A DNA stretch of 64,000 nucleotides from the NCBI GenBank assembly GCA_021647705.1, contig JAKIUF010000011.1, positions 32,774-96,773 on the forward strand, written 5' to 3'. Position numbers and translations under genes: made by a program. The notes below the pieces were generated by a model. It was given only the letters and a program-made list of their open reading frames with translations, ran no database searches and was not told where the DNA came from. Positions within the stretch are counted from its first letter, which is position 1; every line of letters starts with the position of its first letter. The DNA comes from Gammaproteobacteria bacterium (lineage in GTDB: Bacteria; Pseudomonadota; Gammaproteobacteria; SZUA-152). Shown one piece after another: positions 53,940 through 62,011 of the stretch.

Positions 53940-54263
53940 TTAATTGCCTGTGTTGGCTTCGGATAAAATCTCTGTTACTTCCATATCCATAATTGTGAGT
54001 ACACCCTTGTTATTTTCTTTGAGTGTAAATTTGATTTTACTGCCGACGCCAACATCACTTAGCATTGCAGGATCTGCAACCTTAAAGTCCATTTTCATTG
54101 CACCCATAAGACCTTTTATCGGGCCATGCGATATGGTCAGTTTTTGAGATGAAAGCTTGATAGCATTTACAGTACCTTCTGCTGTAAATTCTTTAGCCGT
54201 TGCAGTGAAACTGAAGGTGATGAAAAAAAGTGTGGCGATCAGAAGAAATTTTCTTTTAATCAT
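53940..54263 (-). CDS. Periplasmic copper-binding protein, CusF-like
   Basis: A 107-aa product with a signal peptide (cleaved after ATAKE or nearby). The mature domain is an OB-fold CusF-like protein: LTISHGPIKGLMGAMKMDFKV provides His, Met and Met ligands. The Trp that packs against Cu+ in E. coli CusF (W44) is absent; a Met occupies the region. It is first in the leftward efflux operon and should ferry Cu+/Ag+ to CusB. Confidence 0.82.
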   Translation of the reverse strand: MIKRKFLLIATLFFITFSFTATAKEFTAEGTVNAIKLSSQKLTISHGPIKGLMGAMKMDFKVADPAMLSDVGVGSKIKFTLKENNKGVLTIMDMEVTEILSEANTGN

Positions 54264-54293
54264 GATGGTGAAGCTCCTTTTACGTTATACATT

Positions 54294-54351
54294 CTGATAT
54301 CCATGCACATAATACAGTCAGGTATCCATACGCAATGTCAGGTATCCATGC
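54294..54351. promoter_or_regulatory. Direct repeats upstream of the cusF-like gene
   Basis: The motif TATCCAT occurs three times (54298-54304, 54323-54329, 54343-54349), spaced 25 and 20 bp; the last two lie within a longer repeat GTCAGGTATCCAT. They sit 35-90 nt upstream of the cusF-like ATG, where regulator-binding sites would be. No copper regulator gene is present in the window. The match to a known operator was not found. Confidence 0.45.
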
Positions 54352-55026
54352 CGTGCCCCCATACTGTACCTGCTAGCGGAACATACCTTTTCATTCAAAC
54401 ACAATTGTTGTTCTGACGTCAACATGGCGTGTCGCATAATAAGATGCAATCTGCTTTAAGTTTAGAATGCCCATGATTTTTTTGATGCATTTTAAAAAAA
54501 TAGAAAGGCACACAAGTCGTGCGGTAGTAGGGAGCATAAATCGAAATAATAACAGCATGGTTTGCCTGTTTCGCAAATGTTTCAATAATAGATAATAAGC
54601 GGATAATAAGCATGGAAAGTAAAAGTGTTAATTTTACTATTCACACTTTCAAATGAATGGGTTGCATATAATAAGCTTGGATACAAGCTTATATGCCTTT
54701 TATTTAGCACTATTTCAACAATATTTTCTCGGTATTAATACTATCAGTAGAATTACTCTATGGTGAATTGTCACCCTTGTGTTTATGTCAGTTACGCTAC
54801 TGCTAAATGAGCTGACGATGGTTGAGTAATGGCAATTGGGAATTGTGATTCGGTTTGTTTCGCCTTTTTTTAAATTTTTAAAAAATCAAAATGCGTAAAT
54901 ACACGTGTTTATTTTATTTTTCATCATGCTGATGTTGGCAAACAAAATATCGGGATTGATTTACAACAGAGTTAATGATTGTAGATTGGCTGGAGTACAA
55001 AAATTTATGTGCTGGACAGTATGCTT
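54352..55026. other. AT-rich non-coding stretch upstream of the tandem duplication
   Basis: About 675 bp without a credible gene. A 64-codon minus-strand frame (54391-54585) lacks a ribosome-binding site and has skewed composition. No tRNA, riboswitch or clear terminator was recognised. The region separates the copper operon from the duplicated sequence. Confidence 0.5.
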
Positions 55027-55438
55027 ACGGTTATCACGGATAGAAATAGGTAGTTTCAGTTAGTCGGGGTTGACGCAGGAGCATAATCTCTTTAACTAAA
55101 TGACAACAGCAGGACAAATGGTAAATTTGTCGTTTGCGGCAATGACAGCATTTTTATACGGGTGTTGGATAATTAACCAGGCTCGCCAAACAGGAAGTGC
55201 GGCCCATGGACTATCTGTAGGCTTACCGTATTACGGTTATCACGGATAGAACTCGGTAGTTTCAGTTGGTCGAGATTGATGCAGGGACATAATCTCTTTA
55301 ACAAAATGACAACAGCAGGACAAATGGCAAATTTGTCGTTTGAGGCAATGGCAGCATTTTTATACGGGTGTTGGACAATTATCCAGGCTTGCCAAGCAGG
55401 AAGAGGACCCATGGCGCTGTCTGTAGGCTTACCGTATT
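55027..55438. repeat. Two tandem copies of a 206-bp unit
   Basis: Unit 1 is 55027-55232 and unit 2 55233-55438; the period is exactly 206 bp, shown by the positions of ACGGTTATCACGGATAG (55027 and 55233) and of the internal ATGACAACAGCAGG (55100 and 55306). The copies differ at scattered positions, many of them single base changes. Each unit carries one small open frame in the same register. The 5' boundary may extend into a degenerate earlier copy (GCTTAC just before 55027). The duplication lies directly upstream of rlmKL. Confidence 0.8.
55100..55249 (+). CDS. Small open frame in tandem unit 1 (49 codons)
   Basis: ATG at 55100, TAG at 55247-55249, 49 aa (MTTAGQMVNLSFAAMTAFLY...), with a central hydrophobic segment ending in CW. 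An AGGAG sequence lies too far upstream (about 20 nt) to be a normal ribosome-binding site. The same frame in unit 2 diverges by amino-acid changes while remaining open. No family recognised; translation is uncertain. Confidence 0.3.
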   Translation: MTTAGQMVNLSFAAMTAFLYGCWIINQARQTGSAAHGLSVGLPYYGYHG

Positions 55439-55443
55439 ATTGA
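55306..55443 (+). CDS. Small open frame in tandem unit 2 (45 codons)
   Basis: ATG at 55306, TGA at 55441-55443, 45 aa. It is the paralogue of the 49-aa frame in unit 1, sharing MTTAGQM, NLSF, AFLYGCW and LSVGLPYY. The differences include several amino-acid changes, but both frames stay open, which argues mildly for coding. The stop is 28 nt before the rlmKL ATG. Confidence 0.3.
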   Translation: MTTAGQMANLSFEAMAAFLYGCWTIIQACQAGRGPMALSVGLPYY

Positions 55444-55471
55444 CGCCATCAGACCCCACCATCGAGTCAGC

Positions 55472-57655
55472 ATGAATTCACAACACCGTTTTTTTGCCAC
55501 CGCCCCCAAGGGGATGGAAAGCCTGTTGGCTGATGAGTTGCGCCAGCTGGGTGCAGCCAATGTGAGCGAAACCCGTGCAGGTGTGGGGTTTCAGGGTGAT
55601 CTTAGTCAGGCGTACCGGGTGTGTCTGTGGTCACGTATTGCCAACCGGGTGTTGATGCCGCTGGCGAGTTTTTCCGCCGCTGACCCTGAACAGCTTTACA
55701 CAGGTGTATTGGCCATTGACTGGACTGGGCACTTGGCCGTGGATGGCAGTCTGGTTGTCGATTTCAGCAGTGTGCGTTCGGAAATTACCCATACTCAATT
55801 TGGTGCACAAAAAGTCAAAGATGCCATTGTGGATCGCTTTCGTCATGAGACGGGCGAGCGTCCATCGGTGGATCGTGATGCGCCAGACCTGCGCATTAAT
55901 GTGTTCCTGTTTCGCGACAAGGCCACGGTGAATATCGATCTTTCCGGAGACAGCCTGCATCGTCGGGGCTATCGTCTCGAAGGAGCGGTGGCTCCGTTGA
56001 AAGAAAATCTGGCTGCGGGTATTTTGCAGCGTGCGGGCTGGGCGGAAATTGCCCGGCAGGGGGGAGGGATGGTGGACCCCATGTGTGGTTCCGGCACTCT
56101 GCCTATTGAAGCAGCGATGATTGCTGCGGATATTGCACCGGGCATTGACCGGCCTTATTGGGGTTTTTCCGGCTGGAAGGGGCATGACGCTGATCTTTGG
56201 GCTGCGCTGTTAGCCGATGCCCGTAAACGTCGAGACAAAGGTTTGGCAAAACTGCCAGTGATTCGCGGTTTTGATGCGAGTGGACAGGTTATCGAAGCAG
56301 CGCAGGATAATGCTGCCCATGCGGGGTTGGCTGATTACATCGAGTTTTCCCAACGTGCTATCAAGGATTGCGCAGCTGCGCCGGAAGGCCCAGCAGGGTT
56401 GGTGGCAGTCAACCCTCCCTACGGAGAACGACTGGGCGAGCACGAAGAACTCAAATCACTGTACAAAGAGTTGGGAGACTGCCTGAAGGCGCAATACACC
56501 GGTTGGCGAGCGACGCTGATTACCAGCGACGCAGAGTTGGGCAAGTGTCTCGGCATTCGCGCACGACACATCAACACGCTCTATAACGGTGCATTGGAAT
56601 GCAAGTTGTTGCGCTTCGAGCTGGATGAGCGCTGGTTCATGAAGGAACGTGGTGATCGTGCTACCGAACCGGGCGCGCAGATGTTCGCCAACCGGTTGCG
56701 TAAAAACCTCAAGCAATTGTCGCGCTGGCGCAAACAGCAGTCCATCAGTTGTTATCGTGCCTATGATGCCGACATGCCGGAATATGCTTTTGCCGTTGAT
56801 GTATATGAAACAGTGACCTCAGCACAAAGTACGCAAGAAGCTGGGCGCTGGATTATTGTGCAGGAATACGCTGCGCCCGCATCTATTGATGTGCGCAAGG
56901 TGCGCGCACGCCGTGAACAGGTACTGGCAGTATTGCCACAGGTGTTTGAGGTGCCGGAGACACAGGTGATACTAAAAACCCGCGAGCGTCAGCGGGGCAG
57001 TAATCAATATGAAAAACAGAGTGAGACACGCCGTTTTCATGAGGTGCAGGAAGGACCATGCCGGTTGTGGGTGAATTTTGAAGATTATCTCGATACGGGT
57101 TTGTTTCTGGATCATCGTATTACCCGTAGTTTGTTGGCAGAGTTGGCGGTAGGCCGCTCGTTTCTGAATTTGTTTGCTTACACCGGGGTTGCCACTGTGC
57201 ATGCAGCATTGGGTGGAGCGGTTGCCACCACTACAGTGGATATGTCGCGTACTTATCTTGATTGGGCAGCGCGCAATATGGCGCTCAACGGCATCCGTGG
57301 CGAAGCGCATCAGGTGGTGCAGGAAGATTGCCTGTTGTGGATCGACAAGGCGTTGCTGCGTGGTTTGCGTTTCGGCGTGATTTTTCTCGACCCGCCCACC
57401 TTTTCCAATTCCAAACGCATGGAAGAGAGTTTTGATATTCAAAGTGACCATGTGGAGCTGATCCAGAAGACCGCCGCGATGCTGGAACCGGACGGAGTAC
57501 TGATTTTTTCCAATAATTTCCGGCGCTTTAAAATGGACATGCAAGGGCTGGTAGGACTGGACGTGGAGGACATGACGGCCAGTACCCTTCCAAAGGATTT
57601 TGAGCGCAATGCTAAAATTCACCGCTGCTGGAAAATCAGACAAACACCAAAATGA
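55472..57655 (+). CDS. rlmL: 23S rRNA methyltransferase RlmKL (bifunctional)
   Basis: A 727-aa fusion of two methyltransferases that modify 23S rRNA G2445 (m2G) and G2069 (m7G). A THUMP domain lies at about 50-160; the first catalytic domain has MVDPMCGSGTLPIEAAM and the NPPYGERLGE motif; the C-terminal half has FLNLFAYTGVATVHAA and LDPPTFSNSKRM. Full length for the gammaproteobacterial fusion. The ribosome-binding site is weak. Confidence 0.96.
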   Translation: MNSQHRFFATAPKGMESLLADELRQLGAANVSETRAGVGFQGDLSQAYRVCLWSRIANRVLMPLASFSAADPEQLYTGVLAIDWTGHLAVDGSLVVDFSSVRSEITHTQFGAQKVKDAIVDRFRHETGERPSVDRDAPDLRINVFLFRDKATVNIDLSGDSLHRRGYRLEGAVAPLKENLAAGILQRAGWAEIARQGGGMVDPMCGSGTLPIEAAMIAADIAPGIDRPYWGFSGWKGHDADLWAALLADARKRRDKGLAKLPVIRGFDASGQVIEAAQDNAAHAGLADYIEFSQRAIKDCAAAPEGPAGLVAVNPPYGERLGEHEELKSLYKELGDCLKAQYTGWRATLITSDAELGKCLGIRARHINTLYNGALECKLLRFELDERWFMKERGDRATEPGAQMFANRLRKNLKQLSRWRKQQSISCYRAYDADMPEYAFAVDVYETVTSAQSTQEAGRWIIVQEYAAPASIDVRKVRARREQVLAVLPQVFEVPETQVILKTRERQRGSNQYEKQSETRRFHEVQEGPCRLWVNFEDYLDTGLFLDHRITRSLLAELAVGRSFLNLFAYTGVATVHAALGGAVATTTVDMSRTYLDWAARNMALNGIRGEAHQVVQEDCLLWIDKALLRGLRFGVIFLDPPTFSNSKRMEESFDIQSDHVELIQKTAAMLEPDGVLIFSNNFRRFKMDMQGLVGLDVEDMTASTLPKDFERNAKIHRCWKIRQTPK

Positions 57656-57835
57656 TTATCATAAAGAAGAATTAGATCTTTTCCAGGCTTAGCCTCGGAT
57701 GGTAGACTTCGGTTCTCCTGCTTGTAAAATACACGTATTGTTACACGGTGATTTTATCGGCGGTTTCATATATTTCTAACAACGTCTTTAGTGTTTGTAT
57801 CAAATAAAACAAAGACAAAAAGTGAGGGTGTTCTC

Positions 57836-58441
57836 ATGGGAGTTCTCGTAGGCCGCAAGGCACCAGATTTTACAGCCCCCGCCGTACTCGGCGATGGCTC
57901 GATTGTTGATGAATTTAATTTTTCCAATACCATTGCAGGTAAACCAGCGGTAGTGTTTTTCTACCCGCTGGATTTCACATTTGTTTGTCCTTCCGAACTG
58001 ATCGCCTTTGATCACCGCCTGGGTGAGTTTAAAAAACGGGGCGTAGAAGTGATTGGTGTTTCCATTGATTCTCACTTTACGCACAACGCCTGGCGTAATA
58101 CCCCAATCAATAAGGGGGGCATTGGTCCTGTTGGTTACACATTGGTTGCGGACATGACTCATGGTATTTGCAAAGCCTATGACGTGGAAACGCCTGATGG
58201 TGCAGTGGCTTTCCGGGGCTCTTTCCTCATCGACAAAGAAGGTATGGTACGTCATCAGGTGGTCAATGATTTACCGCTGGGTCGTAATATCGATGAGATG
58301 CTGCGCATGATTGATGCTCTGCAATTCCACGAAGAGCACGGTGAAGTCTGTCCGGCTAACTGGAAGGAAGGCGAAAAAGGTATGAAGGACACCCCGGATG
58401 GTGTGGCCGAATACCTGGCGGAGAATGCAGATAAACTGTAA
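57836..58441 (+). CDS. 2-Cys peroxiredoxin (AhpC/TSA family)
   Basis: The start at ATG 57836 (201 aa) has GTGAGGG upstream; the longer frame from 57791 adds a non-homologous leader. The peroxidatic Cys lies in FTFVCPSE near residue 50, and the resolving Cys in GEVCPANW near residue 170. It reduces H2O2 and organic peroxides with electrons from thioredoxin or AhpF. The C-terminal extension is the typical 2-Cys form. A terminator follows at 58466. Possible OxyR regulon member; no site identified. Confidence 0.93.
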   Translation: MGVLVGRKAPDFTAPAVLGDGSIVDEFNFSNTIAGKPAVVFFYPLDFTFVCPSELIAFDHRLGEFKKRGVEVIGVSIDSHFTHNAWRNTPINKGGIGPVGYTLVADMTHGICKAYDVETPDGAVAFRGSFLIDKEGMVRHQVVNDLPLGRNIDEMLRMIDALQFHEEHGEVCPANWKEGEKGMKDTPDGVAEYLAENADKL

Positions 58442-58465
58442 GGCAGGTTTCTGATTCTGTGTTTA

Positions 58466-58492
58466 AAGGCTGGTCTGATGACCGGCCTTTTT
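58466..58492 (+). terminator. Terminator after the peroxiredoxin gene
   Basis: AAAGGC-T-GGTC, loop TGAT, GACC-GGCCTTT followed by TTTTAT; a stem with one bulge and a U-tract, 25 nt after the stop. Confidence 0.75.
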
Positions 58493-58670
58493 TATGTCTT
58501 AATAAATTTGATTTCAGGTCGATAATGCTGCACACGAGCAATAATTTATGTGGGGCACAGGGCGGACAGTTTTTGGTTTTGTCTAGGCTTGATATGTGCC
58601 GGAATAGCCCGTTAAAGCCCTACGGATAAGCGTTGCTGAATTTTTCGGAACTGAAGGAAGAGAAATTATT

Positions 58671-59834
58671 ATGAGCAAAAGCTGCAATATTCTGGCGGTG
58701 GATGATGATGCCCTGAACCGAGGGGTTATCGAACGCATTGTTACGCGTAAAGGGCACAAGGTGACGTTAGCCACTGACGGTAAGGATGCCTTGCATAAAA
58801 TCAGGAGAGACACATTTGATTTGGTGTTACTGGATGTCATGATGCCCGGAATTGACGGGGTCGATGTACTGCGGGAAATACGTAATCATTATTCCATGAC
58901 AGATCTGCCTGTCATCATGGTCTCAGCACTGAGTGATAGCGAAAAGGTGGTTGAATTGCTGGACTTGGGGGCCAATGATTATGTGACCAAACCTATTGAT
59001 GCAAAGGTGTTGCAGGCGCGGATGGAAACACAATTAAGTGTTGTTTCCGCGAATAAAAAGGTTTTTGCATTATCGGAAGATGCCAAACGACGCAACAAAC
59101 TGTTGTTGAATTTATTTGGCCGTTATGTCACTGAAGATGTGGTACGTAATCTGGTGTCTTCACCACAGGGCAGTAAAATTGGCAGTGAGCTTGAAGAGGT
59201 CACGTTGTTATTTGCCGACATTCGTGGTTTTTCGAGTGTGACTGAACATTTGAGCCCTGAACAGGTGCTTACCGTGCTGAACAATTATTACGATGTGATG
59301 ATTGATGTGGTTAACAAATTCAAAGGCACCATTGATAAGCTCATGGGTGATGAAATGCTGGTGACTTTTGGTGTGCCGAAAAAACGCAATGGTGATGCAG
59401 AGCGTGCGTTGGCCTGTGCATTATCAATGCAGTTGGCTATGCGTGAAGTCAATGAGCGTAACCAGGCGCAAAGTCTACCAGAATTGCAGTTGGGTATTGG
59501 TGTGAACACTGGCAAAGTGATGGTGGGTAATGTGGGCTCCGACAAACACGCCAGTTTCAGTGTTGTCGGCAAGGAAGTGAATTTGACGGCTGCCATCGAA
59601 GCGCAAGCGAAAGGGGGGGAAATCCTGATTTCAAAAGCGACGTTTATGGGTAACGGACTTCAAGTTTGGACTGACAGTAAGCGGGAGTTGCAATCCAAAG
59701 GATTTTCCCACAGTGTCATGGTTTATCGTCTTACGGGTATGGATGGAAAATATAAACTGAATTTGAATTCAGATGAAACCCGGAGGAACGATTCGTCATC
59801 AGCATTGCCTATTGGTGCGAATGCGGGCGCGTGA
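58671..59834 (+). CDS. Response regulator with a degenerate class III adenylate/guanylate cyclase domain
   Basis: A 387-aa protein; GGAAGAG precedes the ATG. Receiver domain 1-120: acidic pair Asp11-Asp12, phosphoacceptor Asp55 (LLDVMMPG), Lys108. The cyclase domain (about 145-355) has both metal-binding aspartates (Asp183 in FADIRGF, Asp227 in LMGDEM) and the Lys (223) that helps select adenine. However, the motif usually reading GDxVNLxARxE is GKEVNLTAAIE: the substrate-selecting Asp is Lys301 and the transition-state Arg is Ala308. Catalysis is therefore doubtful; it may be a nucleotide-binding effector. No kinase adjacent. Confidence 0.87.
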   Translation: MSKSCNILAVDDDALNRGVIERIVTRKGHKVTLATDGKDALHKIRRDTFDLVLLDVMMPGIDGVDVLREIRNHYSMTDLPVIMVSALSDSEKVVELLDLGANDYVTKPIDAKVLQARMETQLSVVSANKKVFALSEDAKRRNKLLLNLFGRYVTEDVVRNLVSSPQGSKIGSELEEVTLLFADIRGFSSVTEHLSPEQVLTVLNNYYDVMIDVVNKFKGTIDKLMGDEMLVTFGVPKKRNGDAERALACALSMQLAMREVNERNQAQSLPELQLGIGVNTGKVMVGNVGSDKHASFSVVGKEVNLTAAIEAQAKGGEILISKATFMGNGLQVWTDSKRELQSKGFSHSVMVYRLTGMDGKYKLNLNSDETRRNDSSSALPIGANAGA

Positions 59835-59852
59835 TTTGTAGTGTGTTTCTGT

Positions 59853-59879
59853 TAAAACCGGTCAATGACCGGTTTTTTT
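59853..59879 (+). terminator. Terminator after the cyclase-like response regulator
   Basis: AAAACCGGTC, loop AAT, GACCGGTTTTTTTA: a 9- to 10-bp stem with a U-tract about 20 nt after the stop. It explains why the next gene must start downstream rather than at the long frame's first codon. Confidence 0.8.
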
Positions 59880-59951
59880 ATGTGCTTTTTTAGGTCTTTT
59901 TTATCAATCTGTTTTGCGGCAGGATACATAAAATCAAAAAGGGGAGTCGCA

Positions 59952-61082
59952 ATGCCGGAAGCATTCAAAAATGTGTTTAATTCATCCATGGTTCGTGGCA
60001 TGGCAGCGCATTTTAAACAGCACTGGCCAGCATTTGACGACAAACGGTTTATTCGCACGGCAATAAAAAATCTACAGGCGCTGGAGCTAAAGGCACGTTC
60101 CCAGCAAATTACCCAGGCAATGATTCAATATCTGCCCGATGATTATCCTCATGCGGGAGACATTATGCTGGCCAGCTTATATCCCGTGGATGGTAGTGAT
60201 ATTGCTGACTTGGGTGTCGAAAAAGAAGGCATTGGAGGATGGGCAATGATGCCTATGACCCACTATGTCGCTTTGCAAGGACAGGATGATTTTACGTTAT
60301 CAATGAAGCTGCTAAAAGCGATGACCCAGCGTTTCAGTGCAGAGTTTGATATTCGTTTCTTTTTGCTGGCAGCGCAGGATGAGACCATGGCGGTGTTGCA
60401 TACATGGGCAAGTGATGAAAATTATCATGTTCGGCGACTGGTATCGGAAGGAACGCGCCCGCGTCTGCCTTGGGCCATGTGTTTGCCGCCATTTGTGGAA
60501 AATCCTGCACCGGTGATTGCTTTGCTGGAAAAGCTGAAAGATGATCCGGAAGAGTACGTACGGCGTTCAGTAGCCAATAACCTGAATGACATTGGCAAAG
60601 ATCACCCGGATGTGGTGGCTGATATTGCTGCCCGTTGGATGAAAAATGCGAGTAAAAATCGAGTACGGTTGGTACGCCATGCCTGCCGCAGCCTGCTTAA
60701 GGCTGGGCATAAAAAAACACTGAAAGTGTTAGGTTTTAACCCACCCAAAATCCGTAGCGTCTCTTTGCAGGTATTAACGCCCAAGGTGATTTTTGGTGAC
60801 AAATTGCAGTTTGAGTTGTCTCTGACATCCCGGACAAAACATGCGCAACAATTGATGGTGGATTATGTGATGCATCATCAAAAGGCCAATGGTAGCACAT
60901 CACCCAAGGTGTTTAAGTGGCGGTCAACCACATTGGAGCCAGGGGGAGTGTTGAATGGAACAAAAAATCATGCCATGAAAAAAATCACCACACGGGTGTA
61001 TTATCCGGGTGCCCATAAGATAGAAATTATGGTCAACGGTGTTTCTGTGGCAATGGCGGATTTTCAGTTAATAATGCCCTGA
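59952..61082 (+). CDS. AlkC-like DNA alkylation-repair protein (HEAT-repeat glycosylase)
   Basis: The start at ATG 59952 (376 aa, GGGGAG six nt upstream) is preferred over 59865, which lies in the terminator of the previous gene. The body consists of helical HEAT-like repeats, with DIRFFLLAAQDETMAVLHTWASDENYHVRRLVSEGTRPRLPW and EEYVRRSVANNLNDIGKDHPDVV typical of AlkC/AlkD DNA glycosylases that release 3-methyladenine and bulky N3/N7 adducts. The last 100 residues look like an Ig-like beta domain, present in one AlkC subgroup. It overlaps the convergent ycgL by about 19 nt. Confidence 0.85.
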   Translation: MPEAFKNVFNSSMVRGMAAHFKQHWPAFDDKRFIRTAIKNLQALELKARSQQITQAMIQYLPDDYPHAGDIMLASLYPVDGSDIADLGVEKEGIGGWAMMPMTHYVALQGQDDFTLSMKLLKAMTQRFSAEFDIRFFLLAAQDETMAVLHTWASDENYHVRRLVSEGTRPRLPWAMCLPPFVENPAPVIALLEKLKDDPEEYVRRSVANNLNDIGKDHPDVVADIAARWMKNASKNRVRLVRHACRSLLKAGHKKTLKVLGFNPPKIRSVSLQVLTPKVIFGDKLQFELSLTSRTKHAQQLMVDYVMHHQKANGSTSPKVFKWRSTTLEPGGVLNGTKNHAMKKITTRVYYPGAHKIEIMVNGVSVAMADFQLIMP

Positions 61083-61330
61083 TTTAACAGCTCTTCACCC
61101 GTCTTGGGCGGCATTTGAAAATAATAACCCTGCTCAGCTAATTGGCGCATGACATCACTGACATCTGCCTGAGCCAGTTGGCGCTGGGCGGATAGTTCCA
61201 GGTTGAGAACCCGCTCCAGACAGCCCAACATATCCAGCAGAGCTTGTGGTACACGGGAAAAGTCATCTTCTTTCTCGATGTACAGATAATGGTCAATTTT
61301 TTTGTTGCCTTTGTAGATAACGCACTGCAT
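61064..61330 (-). CDS. ycgL: YcgL domain protein
   Basis: The start is set at ATG 61330 (88 aa), beginning MQCVIYKGNKKIDHYLYIE, the standard YcgL opening; a longer in-frame start at 61360 is unlikely. EDDFSRVPQALLDMLG and VMRQLAEQGYYFQMPP complete the family pattern. The function is not established. The end overlaps the alkC-like gene by about 19 nt. Confidence 0.9.
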   Translation of the reverse strand: MQCVIYKGNKKIDHYLYIEKEDDFSRVPQALLDMLGCLERVLNLELSAQRQLAQADVSDVMRQLAEQGYYFQMPPKTGEELLNQGIIN

Positions 61331-61491
61331 GGGTATCTCCAATATATGTGTTTTTGTCAAAATTATGGCGGAGATTTTAACGGAAAGATTGATGTCTGTG
61401 CAGCAAATGTTTTACTTGCTATGCCTATACAAAATTGCTGTGCTCGTCTATAGCTTAGGCAGAGCGGCGGGTAAAACAGAAGGAGGTTCTC

Positions 61492-61962
61492 ATGGCAGTA
61501 GCAGCAACATTACGGGAGTATCTCAATCGCTGGGGTGTGGAGTATGAAGTGGTACCGCATGCGCATACCACCAGCAGTCTGGAAACCGCAGAGGCAGCAC
61601 ATGTCCCTGGCGATAAACTGGCCAAATGTGTGATGACGGAAGACTACCGTGGTTATCTTATGGTGGTGGTACCGGCCAGTCACGAGGTGGAGTTTTCCCT
61701 CTTGGATGAGCAGCTGGATCGCCGTCTGGAATTGGCGACCGAGGAAGAGCTGGCGGATATTTTTGCCGATTGTGAATTAGGTGCTATTCCACCGTTGGGC
61801 GAAGCCTATGGTATTGATGTCGCCGTAGACAGCCGTTTGGCCGAATGTGATGACGTTTATTTTGAGGCAGGAGATCATGCTGAGCTGTTGCATCTTCGCG
61901 GCGAGGATTTTCGTGATCTGATGGCCGGTGCCGAACACGGTAATTACAGCCGACATTTGTAG
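61492..61962 (+). CDS. YbaK-type aminoacyl-tRNA deacylase
   Basis: A 156-aa protein with an excellent GAAGGAGG ribosome-binding site. It is a single YbaK/EbsC fold with GDKLAKCVMTED, VVVPASHEVEFSL and GAIPPLGEAYGIDV, the pattern of trans-editing enzymes that hydrolyse mischarged tRNAs (Cys-tRNA-Pro, Ala-tRNA-Pro or similar). The exact specificity is uncertain. It is monocistronic, convergent with aroG. Confidence 0.87.
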   Translation: MAVAATLREYLNRWGVEYEVVPHAHTTSSLETAEAAHVPGDKLAKCVMTEDYRGYLMVVVPASHEVEFSLLDEQLDRRLELATEEELADIFADCELGAIPPLGEAYGIDVAVDSRLAECDDVYFEAGDHAELLHLRGEDFRDLMAGAEHGNYSRHL

Positions 61963-62011
61963 AACATCAGCCGGATTCCTGCAAGCCGCTGTATTTGCAG
62001 GAGCTTGGGTG

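Noticed and set aside
54391..54585. 64-codon minus-strand open frame
   Set aside because: No ribosome-binding site, AT-driven composition and no recognisable motif; treated as chance.
55173..55412. 79-codon minus-strand frame across the tandem repeat
   Set aside because: It crosses the repeat junction in the opposite sense to the two conserved frames and has no start signal.
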